This document shows positions 1 to 6,636 of a DNA stretch of 8,436 nt, in pieces. A model generated the notes under the pieces. It was not told the DNA's origin, did no database searches, and was given only the letters and a program-made list of their open reading frames with translations. Source of the DNA: Actinomycetota bacterium (GTDB lineage Bacteria; Actinomycetota; Actinomycetes; Nanopelagicales; Nanopelagicaceae); assembly GCA_009705185.1 (NCBI GenBank), contig WLCS01000035.1, forward strand, positions 1 through 8,436, given 5' to 3'. The position numbers and the translations under genes were made by a program. Within the stretch, counting starts at the first letter, position 1, and every line of letters begins with the position of its first letter.

Positions 1-1415
1 AAATCTGCTTGAGACAAGAGAGATTCTGCCTCAAGAAACACAACCGCTGAATAACCTTGTGCGACATATGGCGCGGCGCCAGGAGTTGCTACAACTATTC
101 CCTCAGTGACAGAAAAATCATCAAGTATGTGATCGCCCTCTGATGATGAAATCAGTACTCCAGGAATTGCTTTGCCAATCTCGTGTGCGAATCTAGCGCT
201 ACCTCGTGTTACCAGATACGGAGTAGTCCCTTTACACCACGCGCAGCTCCAATCTTTTCGCACTAATGCACATAGTGAACACTCGATAGAGGATGCCTCA
301 CTTGCTTTAGCCAAACGCCCTCCACAATCGCACAGTGCAACATTTCTACATTTTGCGCATTGAATACCTTGGGCGTATCCCTTGCGTGGTGCGATAACCA
401 GAACTGCGCCAGACTTCAGAGAGGATTTGATTTCTTTGATAAGTTTTCCAGGTAAGAGTTCGGAATATTCTGGTTGAAAACTATCCACGCGCAACCTGGC
501 GCTGATGGATCGATAGGCAACTTTCTTCTCTTCCAGCAAGAAACCAATTTCTACACTCGGTGAGTAACCCATAAAACTAATTGGAACCGACTCCATCTCC
601 GCACGTATAAGAGCAACATCGCGAACGTTCCAGCCAGGTGTTCTAGGTTCATAGAAACTCTCTGAACCTTCATCGACGATTACAATTCTCTCTAAATCCT
701 GGATATCGGCAAAGATCGCTGATCGTGTTCCGATCACTATATTTCCTAACGAATATTTGGCCTTTAGGAAATTCTCGTAGCGCACCGTTCGTTCTAATTG
801 CGAATCAAGAACAATTGCCTCAGGAAATTCAGTATGCAAACGTTGTAAAGATCGGGTGTCCGGAAGCAGGATTAGGACAGAACCACCTTTGTGGACGTCG
901 CGTACAAAACGTCTGAGTACTACATATGGGTTCTCGCAAGGTGGGAGTTGCAGATATTCCGCGACTGAATTCGCACTCTGCGAAGAGTGAGCCGGCAGTT
1001 CCCACTGTTTCTTATCAACTGATGCAATCCGCGGAGGTATTGCCGATCTGATGACATCGTACGGATGAGCCGCCCATTGTTGTGCAACCCGCAACATGAG
1101 CGCCAAAGATTTTTCAGAGGCTACGGGAAATGGAGTCAGAACTTTGGTGAGAGCTTTCAGTCCGGCTGTGGTCTCAGAAGAAAATCTCTTGAGAACAAAT
1201 CCCTCTAGCTCTCTACCGTTGAATGGGACTTGCACTCTCGTTCCTGTAGCGCAGATTTCAGAGAAGGATTCAGGAACTAAGTATGTAAAACTCTTATCAA
1301 GATGAAAAACACCGGTGTCTACGATTACTTCTACGCATGACTGATCTGAAGCAATTGCCCCAGTATTTTTTTGAACGCGTTCGCTTTTAAGCCTGAGTGG
1401 CCTTATCGGCGCCAC
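1..1415 (-). CDS. priA: PriA-like primosomal protein N', degenerate helicase motifs (3' end outside window)
   Basis: PriA recognises stalled forks and restarts replication in other bacteria. The minus-strand frame is open from a GTG at 1415 to position 1, giving 471 residues of an expected ~640-680. The N-terminal DNA-binding part shows VEVIVDTGVFHLDKSFTYLVP (28-48, split by one variable residue from canonical) and QWAAHPYDVIRSAIPPR (about 115-131). The ATPase core is recognisable by position but worn: around 153-172 there is no GxTGSGKT P-loop; IVIGTRSAIF (226-235) is kept; the DEEH box is DEGS (248-251); GSATP has become GYSPS. The Zn-binding cysteines remain: Cys353, 356, 362, 364, 379, 382, 391, 394. 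Helicase-dead PriA is usual in Actinobacteria, so this looks functional in that sense, not a pseudogene. GTG is the only common start codon before the conserved region; the preceding in-frame stop is TAG at 1420-1422. Follows metK by 15 bases. Confidence 0.92.
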   Translation of the reverse strand, partial: MAPIRPLRLKSERVQKNTGAIASDQSCVEVIVDTGVFHLDKSFTYLVPESFSEICATGTRVQVPFNGRELEGFVLKRFSSETTAGLKALTKVLTPFPVASEKSLALMLRVAQQWAAHPYDVIRSAIPPRIASVDKKQWELPAHSSQSANSVAEYLQLPPCENPYVVLRRFVRDVHKGGSVLILLPDTRSLQRLHTEFPEAIVLDSQLERTVRYENFLKAKYSLGNIVIGTRSAIFADIQDLERIVIVDEGSESFYEPRTPGWNVRDVALIRAEMESVPISFMGYSPSVEIGFLLEEKKVAYRSISARLRVDSFQPEYSELLPGKLIKEIKSSLKSGAVLVIAPRKGYAQGIQCAKCRNVALCDCGGRLAKASEASSIECSLCALVRKDWSCAWCKGTTPYLVTRGSARFAHEIGKAIPGVLISSSEGDHILDDFSVTEGIVVATPGAAPYVAQGYSAVVFLEAESLLSQAD

Positions 1416-1430
1416 GTGCCTATCTGCTAA

Positions 1431-2621
1431 CTATTTAACTGCTGCTTGAAGTTCTGCGACGCGATTAGTGGCTTCCCAAGTGAAATTGGGAAGTTCGCGA
1501 CCGAAGTGACCATAAGCAGCGGTCTGTGAATAAATTGGACGCTTAAGATTGAGATCGCGAATTATTGCTGCTGGTCGTAAATCAAAGACGGTTGTTACCG
1601 CATTCTGAATCTTTTGGACTGGAACAGTTTCAGTTCCAAAAGTTTCAACAAAGACTCCAACTGGCTGTGCTTTACCGATTGCGTAGGCAACCTGAACTTC
1701 ACAACGTCTTGCTAAACCAGCTGCCACAACATTTTTCGCAACCCATCGCATTGCGTAGGCCGCAGAACGATCAACCTTTGAAGGATCTTTCCCTGAAAAT
1801 GCACCACCACCATGACGAGCCATTCCGCCATAAGTATCAACGATAATTTTTCTGCCAGTTAAACCCGCATCACCCATTGGTCCACCGATAACAAATCGAC
1901 CTGTTGGGTTAATCAGAACGCGCATATCTTTTCGCGGCAAATCAATCTTTGCTAGAACTGGATCAATGACTTGAGAAATTACTTCAGGAGTGAGTTGCTT
2001 TGCAACATCAACCTCTTCAGCATGTTGGCTAGAAATAACGACTGTATCAAGAGCGATTGCTCGATCCCCGTCATATTCAATCGTGACTTGAGTTTTTCCA
2101 TCTGGGCGAAGATATGGAAGCGCACCACTCTTGCGAACCTTTGAAAGCTGCTGTGCAAGCTCATGTGCTAGCCAAATAGGAAGTGGCATCAATTCTTTCG
2201 TGTCATCACATGCATAACCGAACATGAGACCTTGATCTCCAGCACCTTGCAAATCCAAAGGATCTACAGCAGAGGCAACGCGATGCTCGAACGCATCGTC
2301 AACTCCTTGTGCGATATCAGGTGATTGCTGTCCAATTGAGATAGAAACACCGCAACTGTTACCGTCAAATCCTTTTACCGATGAGTCGTAACCAATACCA
2401 ATTACGGTATCTCGTACGATGCCCATAACATCTGCATAACCATTAGTCGTTACTTCACCAGCAACGTGAACCTGACCTGTGGTGATAAGAGTTTCTACTG
2501 CAACACGGCTAGAAGGATCTTGTTCAAGTAACGAATCCAAAATCGCATCTGAGATTTGATCTGCGATCTTATCTGGGTGACCTTCGGTTACTGATTCGGA
2601 TGTAAATAGGCGCTTTGACAT
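1431..2621 (-). CDS. metK: S-adenosylmethionine synthetase
   Basis: MetK makes S-adenosylmethionine from methionine and ATP; it acts as a cytoplasmic tetramer needing Mg2+ and K+. The 396-residue protein is full length. Visible motifs in order: [20 protein letters not shown] (6-25, His15, Asp17), GEVTT with Glu56, the loop QQSPDIAQG (98-106), signature 1 [12 protein letters not shown] (126-137), DGKTQVT (174-180), [12 protein letters not shown] (237-248) and the glycine-rich signature 2 [19 protein letters not shown] (271-289). No key residue seems missing. The ATG at 2621 lies 4 bases after the coaBC TAA, with only a weak AGG about 8 bases upstream. The TAG stop is 15 bases before the priA GTG. 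No SAM riboswitch is visible or expected at an internal operon position. Confidence 0.98.
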   Translation of the reverse strand: MSKRLFTSESVTEGHPDKIADQISDAILDSLLEQDPSSRVAVETLITTGQVHVAGEVTTNGYADVMGIVRDTVIGIGYDSSVKGFDGNSCGVSISIGQQSPDIAQGVDDAFEHRVASAVDPLDLQGAGDQGLMFGYACDDTKELMPLPIWLAHELAQQLSKVRKSGALPYLRPDGKTQVTIEYDGDRAIALDTVVISSQHAEEVDVAKQLTPEVISQVIDPVLAKIDLPRKDMRVLINPTGRFVIGGPMGDAGLTGRKIIVDTYGGMARHGGGAFSGKDPSKVDRSAAYAMRWVAKNVVAAGLARRCEVQVAYAIGKAQPVGVFVETFGTETVPVQKIQNAVTTVFDLRPAAIIRDLNLKRPIYSQTAAYGHFGRELPNFTWEATNRVAELQAAVK

Positions 2622-2625
2622 TGGG

Positions 2626-3810
2626 TTAACCTAACTGAACTAGGGCTTGATTGAGTAGTTCTTCACCAAGCGTGTCTTTGGTGGTTTTGGCCACTTTATG
2701 CGAGGACCCACCTTTGATAAAAATTTCACCATACGTTGTCTCACTATTGAAAATATCCCCCTGTGACACATCATTGAGATAAAGAATGTCCGCACCCTTG
2801 CTGATGAGCTTCTCTTGGGCTTGATGTACATCATGGGAAGTCTCGGCTGCAAAGGCGATGATTATCTGTCTTGCTTTTATCAATGCAACATCTTTAAGTA
2901 TGTCCTTATTCTCTGTCAGTTCGATGGTCTTTAGATCGCCTTTCTTGATCTTGGAATCCGTGAGATGCAATGGTCTTGCATCTGCTATCGCAGCTGACAT
3001 AACTAGCAGATCGCATTGTGGAAATTCAGCAAGAACGTGATGATGAACTTCAGCAGCAGTTGATACACGAATCATCCGAACGCCAGGAATGTCTGGAAGA
3101 GATGAATTTGCCGCTATCAAAGTTACTTCTGCTCCACGATTGAGAGCACCTTGAGCTATCGAAAATCCTTGTTTTCCAGATGAGTTATTTCCGATAAATC
3201 GAACGGGATCTATAGGTTCTCGAGTTCCGCCAGCGGTGACCAATACTTTTTTTCCTGCGAAATCTAGGGATGGATGAGTGAAATTCTCAAACTCGGTAAT
3301 AATGGAAGTTGTCTCTGGAAATCTTCCTTGACCAACATCGCCACTAGTGAGTGCGCCAACAACCGGTTCCATAACCAGTACTCCGCGAGATCTAAGAATC
3401 TCTACATTCGCTCTCGTGGCTTCGTTACTCCACATTTGCGGATGCATCGCCGGAACAAGCATCTTTGGAGATTCTGATGCAAGAAAAACATTTGTTAACA
3501 AATCATCTGCTCTACCCATTGCCAATCGCGCGATTAAATCAGCGGTGGCAGGAGCAATGATGATGTAATCAGAATTCTTAGCAAGTGAGATGTGTCTGAC
3601 TTCCTGCACATTTTCAAAGACTTCAGTTGTGACTGAACGCCCAGAGAGGGCCTCCCACGTAGCCTTACCGACAAAGTTCAGACTTGAAGGAGTGGGAACA
3701 ACTGTGACTTTATATCCGCGATCCAAAAGACGGCGAAGAAGATCGCACGATTTGTAAGCCGCTATTCCCCCGCCAACACCGAGAATTATCTCGCGGTCAC
3801 CCTGGCGCAT
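2626..3810 (-). CDS. coaBC: Bifunctional phosphopantothenoylcysteine decarboxylase/phosphopantothenate-cysteine ligase
   Basis: CoaBC performs two steps of coenzyme A synthesis: CoaB joins 4'-phosphopantothenate to cysteine using CTP, and CoaC decarboxylates the product with FMN. The 394-residue length is typical. The CoaC half (about 1-178) shows the flavodoxin-like [18 protein letters not shown] (11-28), the catalytic His73 in [22 protein letters not shown] (84-94) and the substrate clamp PAMHPQMW (120-127), with His in place of the Asn of E. coli. The flap motif is SGDVGQGR (156-163), with Ser where E. coli has its catalytic Cys. The CoaB half (about 186-394) has [19 protein letters not shown] (188-206), NNSSGKQG (208-215), SAAIAD (272-277), KIKK (287-290) and IAFAAET (318-324). 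The ATG at 3810 has no clear Shine-Dalgarno. The TAA stop is 4 bases before metK, suggesting coupling. Confidence 0.96.
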   Translation of the reverse strand: MRQGDREIILGVGGGIAAYKSCDLLRRLLDRGYKVTVVPTPSSLNFVGKATWEALSGRSVTTEVFENVQEVRHISLAKNSDYIIIAPATADLIARLAMGRADDLLTNVFLASESPKMLVPAMHPQMWSNEATRANVEILRSRGVLVMEPVVGALTSGDVGQGRFPETTSIITEFENFTHPSLDFAGKKVLVTAGGTREPIDPVRFIGNNSSGKQGFSIAQGALNRGAEVTLIAANSSLPDIPGVRMIRVSTAAEVHHHVLAEFPQCDLLVMSAAIADARPLHLTDSKIKKGDLKTIELTENKDILKDVALIKARQIIIAFAAETSHDVHQAQEKLISKGADILYLNDVSQGDIFNSETTYGEIFIKGGSSHKVAKTTKDTLGEELLNQALVQLG

Positions 3811-3823
3811 TGTTAGTTAAAGG

Positions 3824-4084
3824 TTATGCAGTTGGTTCAAGATTTTCGATGGTCAAAAGTCCTTCGTTAATTTCACGAAGTGCAATTGACAATGGCTTCT
3901 CATGAACGTGTGTGTCCACTAGTGGTCCAACGTATTCAAGAAGACCTTCACCAAGTTGTGAGTAATACGCATTAATCTGACGTGCGCGCTTTGCTGCGTA
4001 GAGAACCAGGCTGTACTTCGATCCCGCTTTATCTAGCAACTCATCAATAGGTGGATTTGTGATTCCGTCCATATGTGCGCTCAT
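3824..4084 (-). CDS. rpoZ: DNA-directed RNA polymerase omega subunit
   Basis: Omega is the small subunit that helps fold and hold beta-prime in RNA polymerase. The 86-residue protein has the actinobacterial form: [13 protein letters not shown] (8-20), then the conserved core [18 protein letters not shown] (21-38), an aromatic-rich [16 protein letters not shown] stretch (39-54) and the C-terminal [13 protein letters not shown] (63-75). Length is close to omega of related Actinobacteria. The start is fixed by a strong AAGGAG six bases upstream. It lies between gmk and coaBC, the expected actinobacterial order. In E. coli gmk-rpoZ is followed by spoT; here no (p)ppGpp enzyme is adjacent. The TAA stop is 13 bases before the coaBC ATG. 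Confidence 0.96.
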   Translation of the reverse strand: MSAHMDGITNPPIDELLDKAGSKYSLVLYAAKRARQINAYYSQLGEGLLEYVGPLVDTHVHEKPLSIALREINEGLLTIENLEPTA

Positions 4085-4090
4085 GATTTA

Positions 4091-4096
4091 CTCCTT
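4091..4096 (-). promoter_or_regulatory. Ribosome binding site of rpoZ
   Basis: The minus strand reads AAGGAG, ending 6 bases before the rpoZ ATG at 4084. It is the best Shine-Dalgarno in the window and lies in the longest intergenic gap (30 bases), so rpoZ probably initiates independently of the gene before it. It also favours Met1 over the nearby Met5. Confidence 0.85.
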
Positions 4097-4114
4097 GAAA
4101 AGTTCTTAGCCTAT

Positions 4115-4987
4115 TTAGGCAGATGCGAATTCTATCAGGGAAGCAACAACCTTCTCGACCTCGTCATTTATGAGGACTTTATCGAAAAACGAGGCCGCCG
4201 CCATCTCTTCTTGGGCTAAAGCTAAGCGGGCTGCCCTTCTTTCGGGACTGTCAGTACCCCGACCCTCAAGACGAGAAACCAATTCTTCCCATGTAGGTGG
4301 CTCAAGAAAAACCAGAAGTGCTTCAGGCATCTTCTTCTTCACTTGTTTCGCACCTTCTATTTCGATTTCAAGAAGAACGCTTTCACCTGCCGCTAACGCC
4401 TTTTCAACTGGAGCTAATGGAGTTCCATATCTATTCCCTGCAAACTCTGCCCACTCCAGAAAATCACCGCGCTTAATTGCCTCATCGAAGAGATCATCTG
4501 TGAAGAAGTGATAATCAATGCCATTGACTTCATTAAACCGTGGAGCTCGCGTGGTGGAAGAGACGCTTACAACAAAGGGTGATCCTTCGCGCAATTTTTT
4601 AGCAACGGTACTTTTGCCAACGCCCCCGGGTCCAGAAAGAACTACTAACTTGCCACGCGAGATTGCAGATGGAGCTTGAAATTCTTTGAGAAGTTGTGTT
4701 CGTTGATGCCTACCGAGACCTTGGATTCTTCTTGTTAACGAGATCTCCATTTTTTCAAGGAGTGCCTTTCCGCGAATTTTTCCCACTCCGGCTTTAGATT
4801 CAATCAGTTCTAGAACACGCATCTTCGCAATAGCCTCATTTGTCAGTGCGAGATCAAGAACTTCTGAAAAAGAAATCTCATTATTTTTGTAGAGTGTTTT
4901 CACGCGAGCACGCTCTTGACGAGAAAGCTTTGCCTTGAGTAACGCTTGCGCTCTCTGCTCCTGCGAGAGTTGTGGTGGGGATCCCAT
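4115..4987 (-). CDS. gmk: Fusion of actinobacterial integration host factor (mIHF) with guanylate kinase
   Basis: One uninterrupted 290-residue ORF holds two normally separate proteins. Residues about 7-103 match mIHF, the actinobacterial nucleoid protein. They show LSQEQRAQALLKA, a basic helix, KMRVLELIES, the helix-turn-helix-like AGVGKIRGKALLEKMEIS (66-83) and TRRIQGLGRHQRTQLL (85-100). Residues about 111-290 are a full guanylate kinase, which phosphorylates GMP or dGMP to the diphosphate with ATP. It has RGKLVVLSGPGGVGKST (111-127, P-loop 119-127), STTRAPR (144-150), YGTP (187-190), LLEIEIEGAKQV (205-216) and a lid arginine-rich RGTDSPERRAARL (243-255). No ATG, GTG or TTG lies in frame between Met80 and the P-loop, so a separate Gmk cannot easily start inside. 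Both halves look intact. In most Actinobacteria mIHF and gmk are adjacent separate genes at this very locus. The ATG at 4987 has no Shine-Dalgarno and follows pyrF by 9 bases, which suggests coupled translation. Confidence 0.93.
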   Translation of the reverse strand: MGSPPQLSQEQRAQALLKAKLSRQERARVKTLYKNNEISFSEVLDLALTNEAIAKMRVLELIESKAGVGKIRGKALLEKMEISLTRRIQGLGRHQRTQLLKEFQAPSAISRGKLVVLSGPGGVGKSTVAKKLREGSPFVVSVSSTTRAPRFNEVNGIDYHFFTDDLFDEAIKRGDFLEWAEFAGNRYGTPLAPVEKALAAGESVLLEIEIEGAKQVKKKMPEALLVFLEPPTWEELVSRLEGRGTDSPERRAARLALAQEEMAAASFFDKVLINDEVEKVVASLIEFASA

Positions 4988-4996
4988 GGGAGAAAT

Positions 4997-5698
4997 TTAC
5001 TTCAGAATCTCATCAGCGATAAGTCTTGCTTTGGCTCTCATAGCTTCAGCGCCATCTTTCCAAGAACCTGTAATCGGTCTTCCAATAACTACCAGCGATG
5101 CACCGTTATCAATGGCATCTCTTGGGGTCATAGTTCGTTTTTGATCATCGGAGCCAACCTCGGAAAGTGGTCTCACTCCCGGCGTGATAATCGTCGTTTC
5201 AGGGCCAACAGCAGATCTGATGGCAACGATTTCTAAAGGCGAACACACAATCGCTTTAGCACCGGCAGATACAGACATCTTTGCCAACGCTACTGCGCTC
5301 TCAAGTGCATTATTAGCAAATCCTACTTCAAACAAATCTTCTTCAGAAAGTGAAGTAAGAATTGTTACGGCCGTTACATCAGTTGAAGGTACAGCGGCTA
5401 CCGCGGCTTCGATCATTGACCTACCGCCAGATGCATGAACTGTGAGGAATTTTGGACTCAGATCGCGAATAGCATGAGCAGCGCCAGAAACTGTATGTGG
5501 AATATCGTGAAGCTTTAAGTCAAGAAAAATATCTGCATCTGTGACGCTCTTTATTGATGAAATTCCCGTTTGACCAAAGTTAAGAAAAAATTCAAGACCT
5601 AACTTATACACCGAAACGCTCTCGCGCGTAGCTTCAATCCAGCGCTGAGCGGTTTCTAAATTATTTGTATCGACGGCTAAAACTATCGGGGCTTTCAT
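4997..5698 (-). CDS. pyrF: Orotidine 5'-phosphate decarboxylase, type 1 (short form)
   Basis: PyrF decarboxylates OMP to UMP, the last step of de novo pyrimidine synthesis, in the cytoplasm without a cofactor. The 233-residue protein begins directly with the first barrel strand (APIVLAVDTNN). It has Lys32 in VYKLG and the catalytic D-x-K-x-x-D as Asp60, Lys62, Asp65 within FLDLKLHDIPHTV. The phosphate-gripping loops are TPGVRP (172-177) and IGRPIT (205-210, Arg207). Length and motifs match the type 1 family of Bacillus and proteobacteria. Mycobacteria, corynebacteria and streptomycetes carry the longer type 2 enzyme of about 275 residues. The ATG overlaps the pyrD TGA by ATGA and has AGGAG 5 bases upstream. 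The TAA stop is 9 bases before the fusion gene that follows. Confidence 0.96.
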   Translation of the reverse strand: MKAPIVLAVDTNNLETAQRWIEATRESVSVYKLGLEFFLNFGQTGISSIKSVTDADIFLDLKLHDIPHTVSGAAHAIRDLSPKFLTVHASGGRSMIEAAVAAVPSTDVTAVTILTSLSEEDLFEVGFANNALESAVALAKMSVSAGAKAIVCSPLEIVAIRSAVGPETTIITPGVRPLSEVGSDDQKRTMTPRDAIDNGASLVVIGRPITGSWKDGAEAMRAKARLIADEILK

Positions 5699-6636
5699 GC
5701 GTTCTCCTCTCTATGAGCATATCCAACTGCTTGCTTTAAGGTGGCAAATCCCTTGGCACTAAGAATCTCTCTAAGTTCCTCTTGTATTTTGACCAACGCA
5801 CTTGGGTTTCCAAAACTTGCTGTGCCAACAGAAACAGCTGAAGCTCCAGCGAGAATTAACTCAAATGCATCGCGACCAGAAGAGACTCCGCCCATTCCTA
5901 AAATTGGTACTTCAGGGAGTGCGGCGTGAACTTGGTAAATCGCTCTTACTGCAACGGGTTTGATTGCAGGCCCTGAAAGCCCACCAGTTTTACCACCAAG
6001 GTGTGGCTTCATCGTGTCAACATTTATGACCATTCCTAAAACAGTATTGATCAGTGCCAGTGCATCGGCTCCAGCGTCCACAACACCTCGAGCAATTTCA
6101 GGAAGATTTGTTACATCTGGTGAGAGTTTGGCAATAATCGGAAGTTCTCCCCCGATTGTTTTGCGAACTCCATCAATAACTCGACGTGAAGCATCTGGAT
6201 CGCAGGCAAAAACTAAGCCTCTATTTTCAACATTTGGACATGAAATATTTACTTCTACCGCGCTAATCCCTGATACCGAACGTAACTTACGAGCAAGTGT
6301 TGCGTACTCTTCAATGGTTTCACCCGCTATTGAAACTACGACGCGGGCTTTTTGCTCAAGTAACCATGGCACATCATTTGCAAGAAAGGAATCAATACCA
6401 GGGCCCTGAAGCCCTATTGAATTCAACATTCCAGAAGGGGTTTCTGCCATTCGCGGTGTTGGACGTCCATGTCGAGGCTTGCTCATCACTGATTTAGTGA
6501 CTATTGCACCAACATCTTTGAGAGGAAAAAATTGAGAGAGCTCTTTTCCGCTACTTGCACATCCACTTGCAGTGAAGATTGGAGTTGGGAACCAAGCATT
6601 TCCGAGAGTAGTAGACATATCAACTGGCATGTTCAT
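5695..6636 (-). CDS. pyrD: Dihydroorotate dehydrogenase, class 1B catalytic subunit
   Basis: This FMN enzyme oxidises dihydroorotate to orotate; as class 1B it uses PyrK and NAD+ rather than membrane quinone. The 313-residue TIM barrel shows TASGC at 22-26, TKS at 47-49, NSIGLQ at 72-77 and VNISCPN at 129-135. Cys133 is the catalytic base typical of class 1; class 2 enzymes use Ser. FMN-phosphate-binding glycines appear in LGMGGVSSG (246-254) and SVGTA (269-273). No N-terminal membrane helix is present, consistent with a soluble enzyme. I chose ATG at 6636: a GGAGG lies 7 bases upstream and the ATG overlaps the pyrK TGA as ATGA. An earlier in-frame ATG at 6672 would add 12 residues inside pyrK that do not resemble the family. 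Its own TGA overlaps the pyrF ATG in the same ATGA manner. The adjacent pyrK is what settles subclass 1B. Confidence 0.95.
   Translation of the reverse strand: MNMPVDMSTTLGNAWFPTPIFTASGCASSGKELSQFFPLKDVGAIVTKSVMSKPRHGRPTPRMAETPSGMLNSIGLQGPGIDSFLANDVPWLLEQKARVVVSIAGETIEEYATLARKLRSVSGISAVEVNISCPNVENRGLVFACDPDASRRVIDGVRKTIGGELPIIAKLSPDVTNLPEIARGVVDAGADALALINTVLGMVINVDTMKPHLGGKTGGLSGPAIKPVAVRAIYQVHAALPEVPILGMGGVSSGRDAFELILAGASAVSVGTASFGNPSALVKIQEELREILSAKGFATLKQAVGYAHREENA
5704..5708 (-). promoter_or_regulatory. Ribosome binding site of pyrF
   Basis: The minus strand reads AGGAG (within GAGGAG) 5 bases before the pyrF ATG at 5698. It sits inside the pyrD coding end and supports the overlapping ATGA start. 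Confidence 0.75.

Noticed and set aside
172..1305. Several short plus-strand ORFs of 60-70 codons
   Set aside because: All are antisense to the continuous PriA frame on the minus strand, which carries conserved motifs throughout.
1..1415. Possibility that priA is a pseudogene because the helicase motifs are lost
   Set aside because: The frame is open over 471 codons, the zinc cysteines and other conserved blocks are intact, and motif loss is normal for actinobacterial PriA.
4109..4120. Short inverted repeat (gccta-tt-taggc) at the gmk stop codon
   Set aside because: At most a 4-bp stem with a 4-base loop, not followed by a U tract on the transcribed strand; too weak for a terminator.
4129..4134. 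TAGAAT on the minus strand upstream of rpoZ as a possible -10 box
   Set aside because: The hexamer 17 bases upstream reads CGAGAA, not like TTGACA, and a single such hexamer is expected by chance.
4170..4511. 113-codon plus-strand ORF
   Set aside because: Antisense to the guanylate kinase lid and core; Arg/Ser-rich composition typical of a reading-frame shadow.
5960..6409. 149-codon plus-strand ORF
   Set aside because: It lies wholly antisense to the conserved core of pyrD, has low-complexity Ser/Thr/Pro-rich composition and no recognisable domain.
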